Source: an uncultured Prevotella sp. (GTDB taxonomy: Bacteria > Bacteroidota > Bacteroidia > Bacteroidales > Bacteroidaceae). From it: 41,763 bases of DNA. This document shows, piece after piece, positions 33,801 through 40,851 of this stretch (positions are counted from its first letter, which is position 1; each line of letters starts with the position of its first letter). The stretch is taken from positions 1-41,763 of the forward strand of contig CALFUF010000036.1 of NCBI GenBank assembly GCA_937916405.1, in the 5' to 3' direction. Below the pieces are notes generated by a model. It was not told the origin of the DNA. It made no database searches and was given only the letters and a program-made list of their open reading frames with translations. The position numbers were made by a program, and so were the translations under genes.

Positions 33801-34069
33801 TTAGTGACGCATATGTAGAGGATGGCAGCTACATCCGTCTGCAGAACGTTTCCCTCTCTTATACATTCCCTCGTAAGTGGATTAAGAACCTCTTCCTCAC
33901 CAATGCGAAGATTTATTGCAATATCCAGAATCTCTTCACCATCACCAAGTATGATGGCTATGATCCTGAGGTAGGTTCTCTGCGTGGCAATGCACTTCTT
34001 AATGGAGTTGACTACAGCCGTTATCCGTCACCACGCATCTACACTGTAGGTATCAATTTGCAATTCTAA
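30887..34069 (+). CDS. xusC: SusC-like TonB-dependent outer-membrane transporter
   Basis: 1060 aa. Signal peptide ending SLHAQ, carboxypeptidase-regulatory-like domain (TVKGTVSAADGPIIGATVKV; SYVGFETKEV), plug with NEVVVVGYGTMRKSDLTGAV, STIRIRGTNSLNASSQPIFV and MDILKDASATAIYGSRASNG, and a barrel ending in YTVGINLQF. Similar in design to xusA but clearly diverged in sequence, so not a recent duplication. First gene of the xusCDE-xyn10C transcript; 27 bp to its SusD partner. Likely imports larger or more decorated xylan fragments, as for the equivalent pair in characterised xylan loci (inference). Confidence 0.94.
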   Translation: MNRTSKVLRRTFGMMVLLCMMPFSLHAQNITVKGTVSAADGPIIGATVKVKGAQGGVVTDYDGNYIISAQSNATLVFSYVGFETKEVKVGGKRQIDVTLVEDETLLNEVVVVGYGTMRKSDLTGAVTQVDNKAFEKSVSTSIDQVLQGRAAGVQIQANTGTPGGSSTIRIRGTNSLNASSQPIFVIDGVIIDSDGGDDGNSNPLAGINPSDILTMDILKDASATAIYGSRASNGVIMITTKRGKAGEATLTYDGYVGWQQMPKKLDVLNLRQYAEHNNDIADAQIKTASGTFLRPELLGAGTDWQDELFKTAFMTNHSISLTGGSEKTTYAISAGYLYQNGIAISTSFKRQTVRGNVDTELKKWLKGGISFSLSDSKQEMEKNWDIINTALRSQPSVAVRNPEGGYDGPDDQWMPENAVALAEIKMNYAKRTNFRINTYLEATFMKGLTFKTELSADYNLNKTKTYTPDYKFGVKESTQRDGAWYKNDSKYWSWRNILTYNGTFAKKHNINAMIGQEMSHNYWENMSASNQGYLSNSVIDLRAGERTGNNVNIDGYQNNTSLFSYFGRVLYNFDDRYLVTATLRRDGSSKFADGNRWGWFPSAAFAWRASQESFLKDNKVINNLKLRLGWGTTGNQNVQDWAYQAMLANYTTPWGVGVLNANNANPDLKWETTYSTNIGFDLSLFHSRIDFVFDWYYKKTNDLLMMLDLPAFLGSGAGSNEAYGTASNPWGNIGSLRNTGIEMTLNTVNIENKNFQWRSNFVFSLNRNKVLSLDSDSGSLPQTLQIGSDVATVTNTVVGKPIGQFWGYKVIGRFDKPEDFYYKDADGNVKAVALPKGASMATSPTSGGVFIGDYIYEDLNNDGVIDDDDMTFIGNPEPKFTWGFGNTFSYKGFDLSIQFSGSYGNKIMNYQRRFLDITGSTSNQLTTVLNYARLEKIDPTGPDDYRNYRVVNTGTIMPRLSTESGVNKNNRVSDAYVEDGSYIRLQNVSLSYTFPRKWIKNLFLTNAKIYCNIQNLFTITKYDGYDPEVGSLRGNALLNGVDYSRYPSPRIYTVGINLQF

Positions 34070-34096
34070 TTTAATTAATAAGGTATAAAATTAGAA

Positions 34097-35842
34097 ATGA
34101 TTATGAAAACAAGAATTTTAAAATATACAATAGCACTTGCAGGAATGTTGACAGTGAGTAGTTGTGCTGAGAGCTTCTTAGACCAAAAGAACTCCTATCA
34201 GCTGTCACAAGACAACTTCTTCACAAGTGATGAGGCTGTGTCACAGGCTGTTTTGCCTCTCTACAACTATGTATGGTATATGTTCAACGACAAGTCATAC
34301 TATGGAATGGGTGACGGACGTGCCAACAATATCACAGCACAGTATTCTGACTACATCTATCCTTACACCAACTTCACAGAGTCAGGTGCTTCTAACGGTC
34401 TGAACGACGCATGGTCGTCATTCTATGCTGTTATCTCTCAGGCTAACAACACCATCAATAACATCACGAACTATGCTACCAGCGAAGTCTCTGAGACAGC
34501 TAAACGTCAGGGAATTGCAGAGGCTCGTTTCATGCGAGGACTCGCTTACTGGTACTTAGGTTCTCTGTGGGGATGCGCTGTTATCTATGAGAATACGCAG
34601 AGCCTTGTTAATAATTATGTAGTACCTGCTGCCAACAGGACCGATGTCTTTGAGTTCGCGATCCGTGATATGGAGTATGCAGCCGTGAATCTTCCCGCAA
34701 CTTCTCCTAATACAGGTCGTGTCAACAAATATGCGGCTTACGGTATGCTGTCACGTTTCTATCTGTCTATGGCAGGTGTTGTCTCTGGCAGTGACCGTTA
34801 TAATGGAAGCAATATCCAGACGCAGTTCAATAGCAAGACACGTAATACTTATTACCTGAACGCGGCAAAGAAGGCTGCGGCAAAGGTGATAGAGGAAGGT
34901 CCTTATAAACTGACTGACACCTATGCGGAGCTGTTTGCCGCTGCTACTTTCAACAACAATAGCGAGAGTATCTTCCAGTTGCAATGGCAAGCTGGTGGCG
35001 CTGCAGGTCTTGCTCAGTCGATGACCCGTTTCTTGGCTTGGAGTACCAATGTCAATCAGGGTAACTCTTGGGGTGGTTCTACCTATTGTTCCTACGATCT
35101 CTGGGAGGAGTTCAAGGAGTATGAGGATCCCACACTGGGCACAACAGTTGATGATGCTGTACGCCGTCACAATTGTGTCGCTTCTTATGGTGAGGTATAC
35201 CCAGAGTTCTCCACAGATCCTGAGAAACCTTATATCTATGGTGAGACAGAGAGTGCCAGCAGTCAGGGTGCTAACATCAAGAAGTATGTGATTGGAACGA
35301 ATGCCGTCAATGGTATTTCTGTCAACAACAACTCTGGTGTCAATACCTACATGATGCGTCTTGCTGAGGTTTATCTGAACTACGCAGAGGCTACGTTGGG
35401 TAATGATGCTACCACCACAGATGCTACGGCTCTTGGCTATTTCAATGAGTTGCGCGACCGTGCTGGTGTCGCTCAGAAGTCAAAGATCGGCTATGAGGAC
35501 ATCCGCCATGAGTTCCGTGTGGAGCTTGCTTTCGAGGGACTTTACTGGTATTTCCTCGTTCGTCGTGGTTATTACGAGCAGCAGGAGGTGGTCAACTATG
35601 TGAACAACCAGTATCGTAATGCCAGCTATTACGAGTCATCTACACATACTTACAAATTGTCTGACTCGTATACGGCTCCTGGTCCCAGTGTCTCTGTCGC
35701 TACGGCAAAGAACCTTGTCCTGACGATTCCTGAGACCGATTCTACAAAGGATCCTCAGTTAAAGTCTGATGCCAACAATAATGTGGCTACCGTTGCCTAT
35801 GAGTTTGGTGATCGTGAAGTGTCAGACGCAGACCTTTTCTAA
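34097..35842 (+). CDS. xusD: SusD-like glycan-binding lipoprotein
   Basis: 581 aa (579 from the second Met at 34103, which gives the cleaner start MKTRILKY). Lipobox LTVSSC. N-terminal ESFLDQKNSYQLSQDNFFTS, AEARFMRGLAYWYLGSLWG, NKYAAYGMLSRFYLSMAG, MMRLAEVYLNYAEATLG and the C-terminal RHEFRVELAFEGLYWYFLVRR identify the SusD family. Surface lid of the XusC transporter, binding xylan chains. Followed after 26 bp by the second surface lipoprotein, in the same transcript. Confidence 0.93.
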   Translation: MIMKTRILKYTIALAGMLTVSSCAESFLDQKNSYQLSQDNFFTSDEAVSQAVLPLYNYVWYMFNDKSYYGMGDGRANNITAQYSDYIYPYTNFTESGASNGLNDAWSSFYAVISQANNTINNITNYATSEVSETAKRQGIAEARFMRGLAYWYLGSLWGCAVIYENTQSLVNNYVVPAANRTDVFEFAIRDMEYAAVNLPATSPNTGRVNKYAAYGMLSRFYLSMAGVVSGSDRYNGSNIQTQFNSKTRNTYYLNAAKKAAAKVIEEGPYKLTDTYAELFAAATFNNNSESIFQLQWQAGGAAGLAQSMTRFLAWSTNVNQGNSWGGSTYCSYDLWEEFKEYEDPTLGTTVDDAVRRHNCVASYGEVYPEFSTDPEKPYIYGETESASSQGANIKKYVIGTNAVNGISVNNNSGVNTYMMRLAEVYLNYAEATLGNDATTTDATALGYFNELRDRAGVAQKSKIGYEDIRHEFRVELAFEGLYWYFLVRRGYYEQQEVVNYVNNQYRNASYYESSTHTYKLSDSYTAPGPSVSVATAKNLVLTIPETDSTKDPQLKSDANNNVATVAYEFGDREVSDADLF

Positions 35843-35868
35843 AAGTAAAATAGTAAAACAGTAAGATT

Positions 35869-37275
35869 ATGAAAACTATCAAATATTTCTGGACTTTATG
35901 CCTTGCCGTTGCCGCCTTTACCTTTACGGCTTGTAGCGACAGCGACAGTTCTGGCAGCTCGTCTCAGATGAAAATCGACCAGATATACCTGGAGAATATT
36001 GATGACGATGTCATTAAAGACCGTCCTGTGGAGTTTGCCCGTTTGGGACAACTGCTCCGCATCCAGGGTTCAGGCTTTACAGGTGTGAAGAGAATCTATG
36101 TCAATGGTTACGAGACCTATTTTAATAATGCCCTCATGACAGATAATAATATCTGGGTTCAGCTCAACAGTAAGACTCCTGTTGACAAGGCAGATGAGAG
36201 TGTTCGTAACACCATCGTTCTTTATAAGAGTGAGAGCAACCAGCTGGTTTATCCGTTTACTATCCGTGCCGCTGCTCCCAGCATTACCAATGTAGATAAC
36301 ACACTACCTAAGGCTGGTGAACTCGTCATGGTCTCTGGCTCCAATTTGCAGGAGACAACAAAGGTCACTCTTCCTGACGGCACAGAGATTACCAGTGGTA
36401 TTGAGAGCGACGAGGATGGTGAGTGGTTTACCTTTACCGTTCCCGGCAGTGCCGACCTTACCGTAGCTGGTAGTATTACCAGTGAGGGTGCTAACGGTAC
36501 GGCAATCAGTCCAGATTACTTCAATAACTTCAACTGCTTCGTCACTGACTTTGACGGAAAGGGAGAGTTAGGCTCTTGGAGTGCTACCTATACCTCCGAC
36601 GATCTTGTGGACGATCCTCTGAACACAGGTCGCGGTAAGGTTGCTATGCTTGTACCAGAGGCAAAACTCGCTGATGGCGGTATCGATGTAGGTGGTGAGG
36701 CACTGTATTGGGCTACTGCAGGAAACGACAACCCCAACGACGACTGGGGGGCACGTATGTTCTCATATATTCCTGCCGAGACCTCTGCCGCTAATGTGGC
36801 ACTACAGTTCGACATCTATTGTCCGGAGCCTTGGGACTTGACAGGTCAGTTGGAATTCTCTCTCCAGAATAACCTTTCTGGCAAGGGATGGGGTTCTGCA
36901 GCAACAAAGTACAGTTCTCAGTATATTAATACAGCTACCGTGTGGGTTCCTTGGCTGAATACAGAAGACGGCTCTCATGAGGCTTGGTCAACAGGTGAGC
37001 GTTGGCAGACGATTACCATTCCAATGACGAAATTCGGTAACTATGACCCAACAGAGGCACCAGATGCTACTTTCCAGAATATTTGCGATGACCGTAACGC
37101 TGGTTCTTATCGTAACTTTATGATGATCTTTGTTAATAGCGATCTGGAGTTCTCTGATGATATTGTCTATAAGTCGAGTACCTTCAATCAGAAGATATAT
37201 GTCGACAATATCCGTGTCGTTTCTATCGCTCCTGTCACTGTCAGTGACTTTGGCGATGAGGAGACGACAGAATAA
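35869..37275 (+). CDS. xusE: Surface glycan-binding lipoprotein with TIG domains
   Basis: 468 aa. Lipoprotein signal (AAFTFTAC, Cys22) with a serine/aspartate-rich export-like stretch SDSDSSGSSS after it, as in surface-exposed lipoproteins. Residues about 35-125 and 126-210 look like IPT/TIG immunoglobulin-like domains (RIQGSGFTGVKRIYVNGYET; MVSGSNLQETTKVTLPDGTE). The C-terminal half (about 215-460) is a beta-sandwich with WATAGNDNPNDDWGARMFSY and many exposed tryptophans, resembling the SGBP-B type xylan/xyloglucan-binding domain. It probably holds xylan at the cell surface; no catalytic motif. In the characterised P. bryantii operon this position is xusE. Confidence 0.82.
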   Translation: MKTIKYFWTLCLAVAAFTFTACSDSDSSGSSSQMKIDQIYLENIDDDVIKDRPVEFARLGQLLRIQGSGFTGVKRIYVNGYETYFNNALMTDNNIWVQLNSKTPVDKADESVRNTIVLYKSESNQLVYPFTIRAAAPSITNVDNTLPKAGELVMVSGSNLQETTKVTLPDGTEITSGIESDEDGEWFTFTVPGSADLTVAGSITSEGANGTAISPDYFNNFNCFVTDFDGKGELGSWSATYTSDDLVDDPLNTGRGKVAMLVPEAKLADGGIDVGGEALYWATAGNDNPNDDWGARMFSYIPAETSAANVALQFDIYCPEPWDLTGQLEFSLQNNLSGKGWGSAATKYSSQYINTATVWVPWLNTEDGSHEAWSTGERWQTITIPMTKFGNYDPTEAPDATFQNICDDRNAGSYRNFMMIFVNSDLEFSDDIVYKSSTFNQKIYVDNIRVVSIAPVTVSDFGDEETTE

Positions 37276-37299
37276 TAACCCCTAAAACGTAAAATCATT

Positions 37300-39717
37300 A
37301 TGAAAATCAATAAAATCATATTACCAGTAGTAGCATCAGCGATGCTACTCACTGGTTGCGACGACCAGATTATGGAGTGGGGGTTGCAGGACGGTCATAC
37401 CGCCGTCACCTCTGCTGACCTCCCTCTTGCAGTGAAAGAGGTTCTTGCCAACTATGATGACATCAAGACCTATTCTGCAGCCAATCATCCCAACATGAAA
37501 CTGGGTCTGGGTATTGGTGCGGCAATCTATCAAGGTGAGGATGGTCGCCACGAGTTAGCAAAGGACAACTTCCAGATGGTTACCTGGGGTAATGCGATGA
37601 AGATGGATGCCATCGTCAGTGCAAGCGGTGCTCTGAACTTCACAAATCTTGACCCTGCCTTGAAGCAGTTGAAGGATGATGGCATCGACCTCTATGGTCA
37701 TAACTTCTTCTGGCACACACAGCAGCAACAGAATTATCTAAGATCATTAATTGCGCCAGAAATTACTATTGAAACCGATGGTGACATAGCAAGTGTTTTG
37801 AAAAACGGATCATTCGACAACGGTATAGAAAACTGGAATGGTTGGGGAAATAGTTCTACAAGAGAATGGGACGAAACAGGTGGTATTGATGGAAGTGGAG
37901 CAGCAAAACTTACAAATCCTTCTGATGCAGCCACTTCTTATTCTGCCCAGTTTGTCCAAAATCTGAGCGAACCTCTTACCGAAGGTACAGAATATATATT
38001 ACGCTTTAAAGCACGTTGCTCTATAGCTTCAGGAAGTCTTGAAGGTGTTGTTCAGAATAGTTCTACTTATAAGCAAGTAGGAACTGGTTCCCAAGCAGTT
38101 GGAACAAGTTGGACAACAATAGAGAAAGTGTTCACTGCTACTGCTGATGAGTACAACCAGTTGTGTATTAACTTTGGAAAGGTGGGTGCTACCTATTGGA
38201 TTGACAACGTAGAGTTGGGAACTAAGGTGACTGGTCCCACTAACTACTGCGACAACGGCTCGTTCGAGGATGGCACTGAGGGCTGGACTATCAACAATGC
38301 CGGGGCAGGTATTGAGGCTGTTGAGGCTGCTGATGCCGTAGACGGTAAGTTCGTGCTGAAGGCAACAGCCTCAGAGTCCTCGTCCAACTATTGGGACTGC
38401 CAGGTGACTACGCCAACCATTCCAACTTTCCCTGGCGAAAAGGTGCGCATCTCGTTCTTCATCAAGAGTGACCAAATGGGGCAGGCCCGCGTCTCTTATG
38501 CTTCGAGTAGCGAAATTAGCAACCAATGGCCCTGGGTGAACTGGACGGGTAGCCAGTCGAACTGGACAGAGTCGTTTGAGACCTCTACGGGCTGGCTTGA
38601 GGTGAACTACATCATGCAAAACTATAGCCACGACTTTGTGGACGGAGCCACCACTTGGCGCTTCTGCATTGACTTGGGCAAATTGCCAGGTGTCACCTAT
38701 TATATTGACCATGTTCGCGTGACGAAGGTCAGTGAGGAGGATGATGCCGCAGCAGCACGCCGTGCCACCAAGATGATTTATACTTTCAAGACTGCTGAGG
38801 AGAAGAACGAGGCTCTGACCAATGCCATGGAGGCATGGGTAAAGGGTATGGCTGAGCACCTTGCCGAGAAGGGTATTGTTCCTGTAGCCTATGATGTCAT
38901 CAACGAGGCGATTGCCGATGGCAGCAATGGTGTACGTGGTCTGAACGGTGTCTTCGGCGGTTCTATTACTGACGATGACGGTAATGTGACCTACGACTCT
39001 GCTCCTGTGGAGACAGAGGAAGATGGTCTGACCCTCAACTGGGGTAGTGGTCACTGGTACTGGGGCTATTATGTTCCTGACTATGCAGTGAAGGCATTCC
39101 AGTTCGCCCGTCAGTATCTGCCTGCTTCTACCAAGCTGTTCTATAACGACTATAACCTGGAAAGCAGTGACTCTAAGCGTGCCGCCGCTATCCAGTTCGT
39201 GAAGGACATCGATGCTGCTAATGGTTCCGATATCGTAGATGGTATCGGTACTCAGATGCACGTCAGCTTCTCACCAACAGATGATGCTGACGAGAATGCA
39301 GAGAAACTCGCTGAGCTGAAAGCAAAGGTTGACAAGCAGTTCCAGGAGCTTGCCGCTACTGGTAAGCTCATCCGTGTTACCGAGTTGGATATCTCTGTAA
39401 ACACAGGCAGTCCTTCTGCCGCTCAGTATAAGGCTCAGGCTGATGCTTATCAGTTGATCTTCGAGTCCTATTTCGAGAATGTTCCTGAGGAACAGCAGAG
39501 TGGTATCACTATCTGGAGTCTGACAGACGCAGAGGATGAACACGAGTACTGGCTGAAAGGTCAGGTTCCTAACCTCTGGGACGCTTCCTTCAAACGTAAG
39601 TGGGCTTATAAGGGTGTCTGCGATGCACTCGCTGGTGAGGACATTGGTCTGACCTTCGGTTCTGACTCCTACAAGGCTTACTACGAGAAGAACAATGTCA
39701 GTGACACTGTGAAGTAA
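37300..39717 (+). CDS. xyn10C: GH10 endo-1,4-beta-xylanase with two inserted CBMs
   Basis: 805 aa lipoprotein (lipobox LLTGC, Cys20), so surface-anchored. The GH10 barrel begins at about 40 (MKLGLGIGAA, DNFQMVTWGNAMK, YGHNFFWHTQQ). It is interrupted at about 145-483 by two CBM4/CBM22-like beta-sandwiches (NGSFDNGIENWNGWG...; NGSFEDGTEGWTINN...), and resumes with the acid/base Glu536 (YDVINEAIADG), NDYNLES, QMHVSF, nucleophile Glu695 (RVTELDIS) and WSLTDAEDEHEYW. Cuts xylan chains at the cell surface for uptake by XusAB/XusCD. This split architecture is that of Xyn10C and related Bacteroidetes enzymes. The first inserted module is more AT-rich than the rest, suggesting separate acquisition. 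Last gene of the operon, followed by a terminator. Confidence 0.95.
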   Translation: MKINKIILPVVASAMLLTGCDDQIMEWGLQDGHTAVTSADLPLAVKEVLANYDDIKTYSAANHPNMKLGLGIGAAIYQGEDGRHELAKDNFQMVTWGNAMKMDAIVSASGALNFTNLDPALKQLKDDGIDLYGHNFFWHTQQQQNYLRSLIAPEITIETDGDIASVLKNGSFDNGIENWNGWGNSSTREWDETGGIDGSGAAKLTNPSDAATSYSAQFVQNLSEPLTEGTEYILRFKARCSIASGSLEGVVQNSSTYKQVGTGSQAVGTSWTTIEKVFTATADEYNQLCINFGKVGATYWIDNVELGTKVTGPTNYCDNGSFEDGTEGWTINNAGAGIEAVEAADAVDGKFVLKATASESSSNYWDCQVTTPTIPTFPGEKVRISFFIKSDQMGQARVSYASSSEISNQWPWVNWTGSQSNWTESFETSTGWLEVNYIMQNYSHDFVDGATTWRFCIDLGKLPGVTYYIDHVRVTKVSEEDDAAAARRATKMIYTFKTAEEKNEALTNAMEAWVKGMAEHLAEKGIVPVAYDVINEAIADGSNGVRGLNGVFGGSITDDDGNVTYDSAPVETEEDGLTLNWGSGHWYWGYYVPDYAVKAFQFARQYLPASTKLFYNDYNLESSDSKRAAAIQFVKDIDAANGSDIVDGIGTQMHVSFSPTDDADENAEKLAELKAKVDKQFQELAATGKLIRVTELDISVNTGSPSAAQYKAQADAYQLIFESYFENVPEEQQSGITIWSLTDAEDEHEYWLKGQVPNLWDASFKRKWAYKGVCDALAGEDIGLTFGSDSYKAYYEKNNVSDTVK

Positions 39718-39740
39718 TCACAAAGCTAACTCTATATTAT

Positions 39741-39780
39741 TCATCCCTGTTGTCCTCCAAGACGGCAGGGATGATTTTTT
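39741..39780 (+). terminator. Intrinsic terminator after xyn10C
   Basis: TCATCCCTG (39741-39749) and CAGGGATGA (39766-39774) form a 9-bp stem with a 16-nt loop followed by T6. Confidence 0.9.
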
Positions 39781-39855
39781 ATGTATAATAAAACCTGTCG
39801 TCCAGCGTTATAAGTATATTCAACTTTCGCAAGGCTATGCTTGCTACAGTTGAAG

Positions 39856-39961
39856 AGGTGAGTGGTAAGAGGTGAGAGAAATGATGGTAAATCAGTTAAA
39901 GAATGAGCAAATAATCAAAAGGAAGAGGTAATCTCTTACCTCTCACCTCTTACCTCTCACC
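39856..39961. repeat. Inverted heptamer repeat arrays
   Basis: 39856-39876 holds three heptamers (AGGTGAG, TGGTAAG, AGGTGAG) and 39934-39961 four (TCTTACC, TCTCACC alternating), mutually inverted, so they can form a hairpin with a loop of about 57 nt. A third, two-unit array is at 40610-40623. Confidence 0.8.
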
Positions 39962-40005
39962 TCTGAAAGTTGAGAATGCGAAGCGAAACTTGAATAAGTA
40001 TATAA

Positions 40006-40362
40006 ATAGTCAAAGTCACCCAGACACTCCATTTCCTGAACATCCCTATTCTGGCAAACTTCTATGTCGAGCCGAACATTCTACCAGGCTTGGCACTGAA
40101 GGCTGGTGTACAGTTCGGTTATCTCATGAAGGCAAATATGAAAGACGGATTGGGTGAAAATAGTCAGGGTAACAATACAAACAGTTTCAAACGGCTCAAT
40201 ATCTCCATCCCTGCTGGCATCTCCTATTGTTACAAGCATTTCGTTGCGGATATCCGTTATAATATCGGACTCATGAATCTCTGTGATGTCGAGTTGGAAG
40301 TAGAAGACTCCTGGAAAACCAACTCCCTCTGGCTGACCGTCGGCTATCAGTTCAAGCTGTAG
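40006..40362 (+). pseudogene. Outer-membrane beta-barrel protein, C-terminal fragment
   Basis: Open from 40006 (just after TAA at 40003-40005) to TAG at 40360-40362, 118 codons without a good start; the first candidate start is TTG at 40090. The peptide (TLHFLNIPILANFYVEPNIL, ALKAGVQFGYLMKA, ISIPAGISYCYKHFVADIRY, WLTVGYQFKL) is the second half of a PorT-like/OMP_b-brl_2 barrel (PF13568), typically about 200 aa with signal peptide. The N-terminal half is replaced by repeat sequence, with stops in frame at 39964, 39991 and 40003. No promoter is evident. A broken gene, probably cut by the repeat element around it. Confidence 0.75.
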
Positions 40363-40453
40363 TGAAGTATGATGGTCGCATCCCATGAGCGACAACCCCC
40401 TTCCTTTTCTGAAGCCCGTACCTTCGACCCACGAAGTCGGCACCTTCCTGTTT

Positions 40454-40582
40454 GTTCCATGGGGTGGAACACTTTGTTCCATGGCATGGAACATTTTGTT
40501 CCATAGGGTGGAACAAATAATCCCCTTTATTCGGATAAAACGTCCCTATGCCTGGAATGATTGATTCCAATGCCTGGAATCA
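40454..40582. repeat. Palindromic array, locus C
   Basis: Three 17-bp palindromes GTTCCA-N5-TGGAAC start at 40454, 40476 and 40498, an exact 22-bp period; the middle one is palindromic throughout (GTTCCATG, G, CATGGAAC). A fourth, different palindrome TGATTCCA-N5-TGGAATCA lies at 40562-40582, overlapped by TGGAAT-N5-ATTCCA (40553-40569). Confidence 0.85.
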
Positions 40583-40698
40583 TCGACTGGAGCCCACCTC
40601 CATCACACCTCTCACCTCTTACCTCTTCAACTGTAGCAAGCAAAGCCTTGCGAAAGTTGAGTTAATTAACCCCTTTTTTAGGGCAAAATCGCCAATCG

Positions 40699-40797
40699 TT
40701 GTCACCGTTGCCGCTTCCTTGCCACCCACAACTAACTGATAATCAAATAGTTTTGCAAGGTGGCAACGGTGACAAGGGTTTAAAAAATACGTGTAGG
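40699..40797. repeat. Inverted micro-repeat element with conserved tail, locus C
   Basis: TTGTCACCGTTGCC (40699-40712) and GGCAACGGTGACAA (40762-40775) are an exact 14-bp inverted repeat. A second pair, TTGCCACC (40719-40726) and GGTGGCAA (40759-40766), overlaps the right arm. The right arm runs into AAGGGTTTAAAAAATACGTG (40774-40793), followed by TAGG, matching the tail of locus B. Confidence 0.8.
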
Positions 40798-40851
40798 CGA
40801 AACGACAGGCAGAGTCACCACGATTTCAAATCTTCCAATTTGCCATAATGA

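Larger units (their letters stand above)
39821..40659. repeat. 839-bp unit bounded by 35-bp inverted repeats
   Basis: 39821-39855 and 40625-40659 are reverse complements over 35 bp with one mismatch; each carries ACTTTCGCAAGGC and CTTGCTACAGTTGAAG on one strand. Inside lie heptamer repeats, a broken outer-membrane barrel gene and palindromic array C. No transposase is inside, so it could be a non-autonomous element or an assembly of intergenic repeats. Confidence 0.75.

Noticed and set aside
40454..40514. CRISPR-like array
   Set aside because: The 22-bp period leaves only 5-bp spacers and there are no cas genes; it is a tandem palindrome array.
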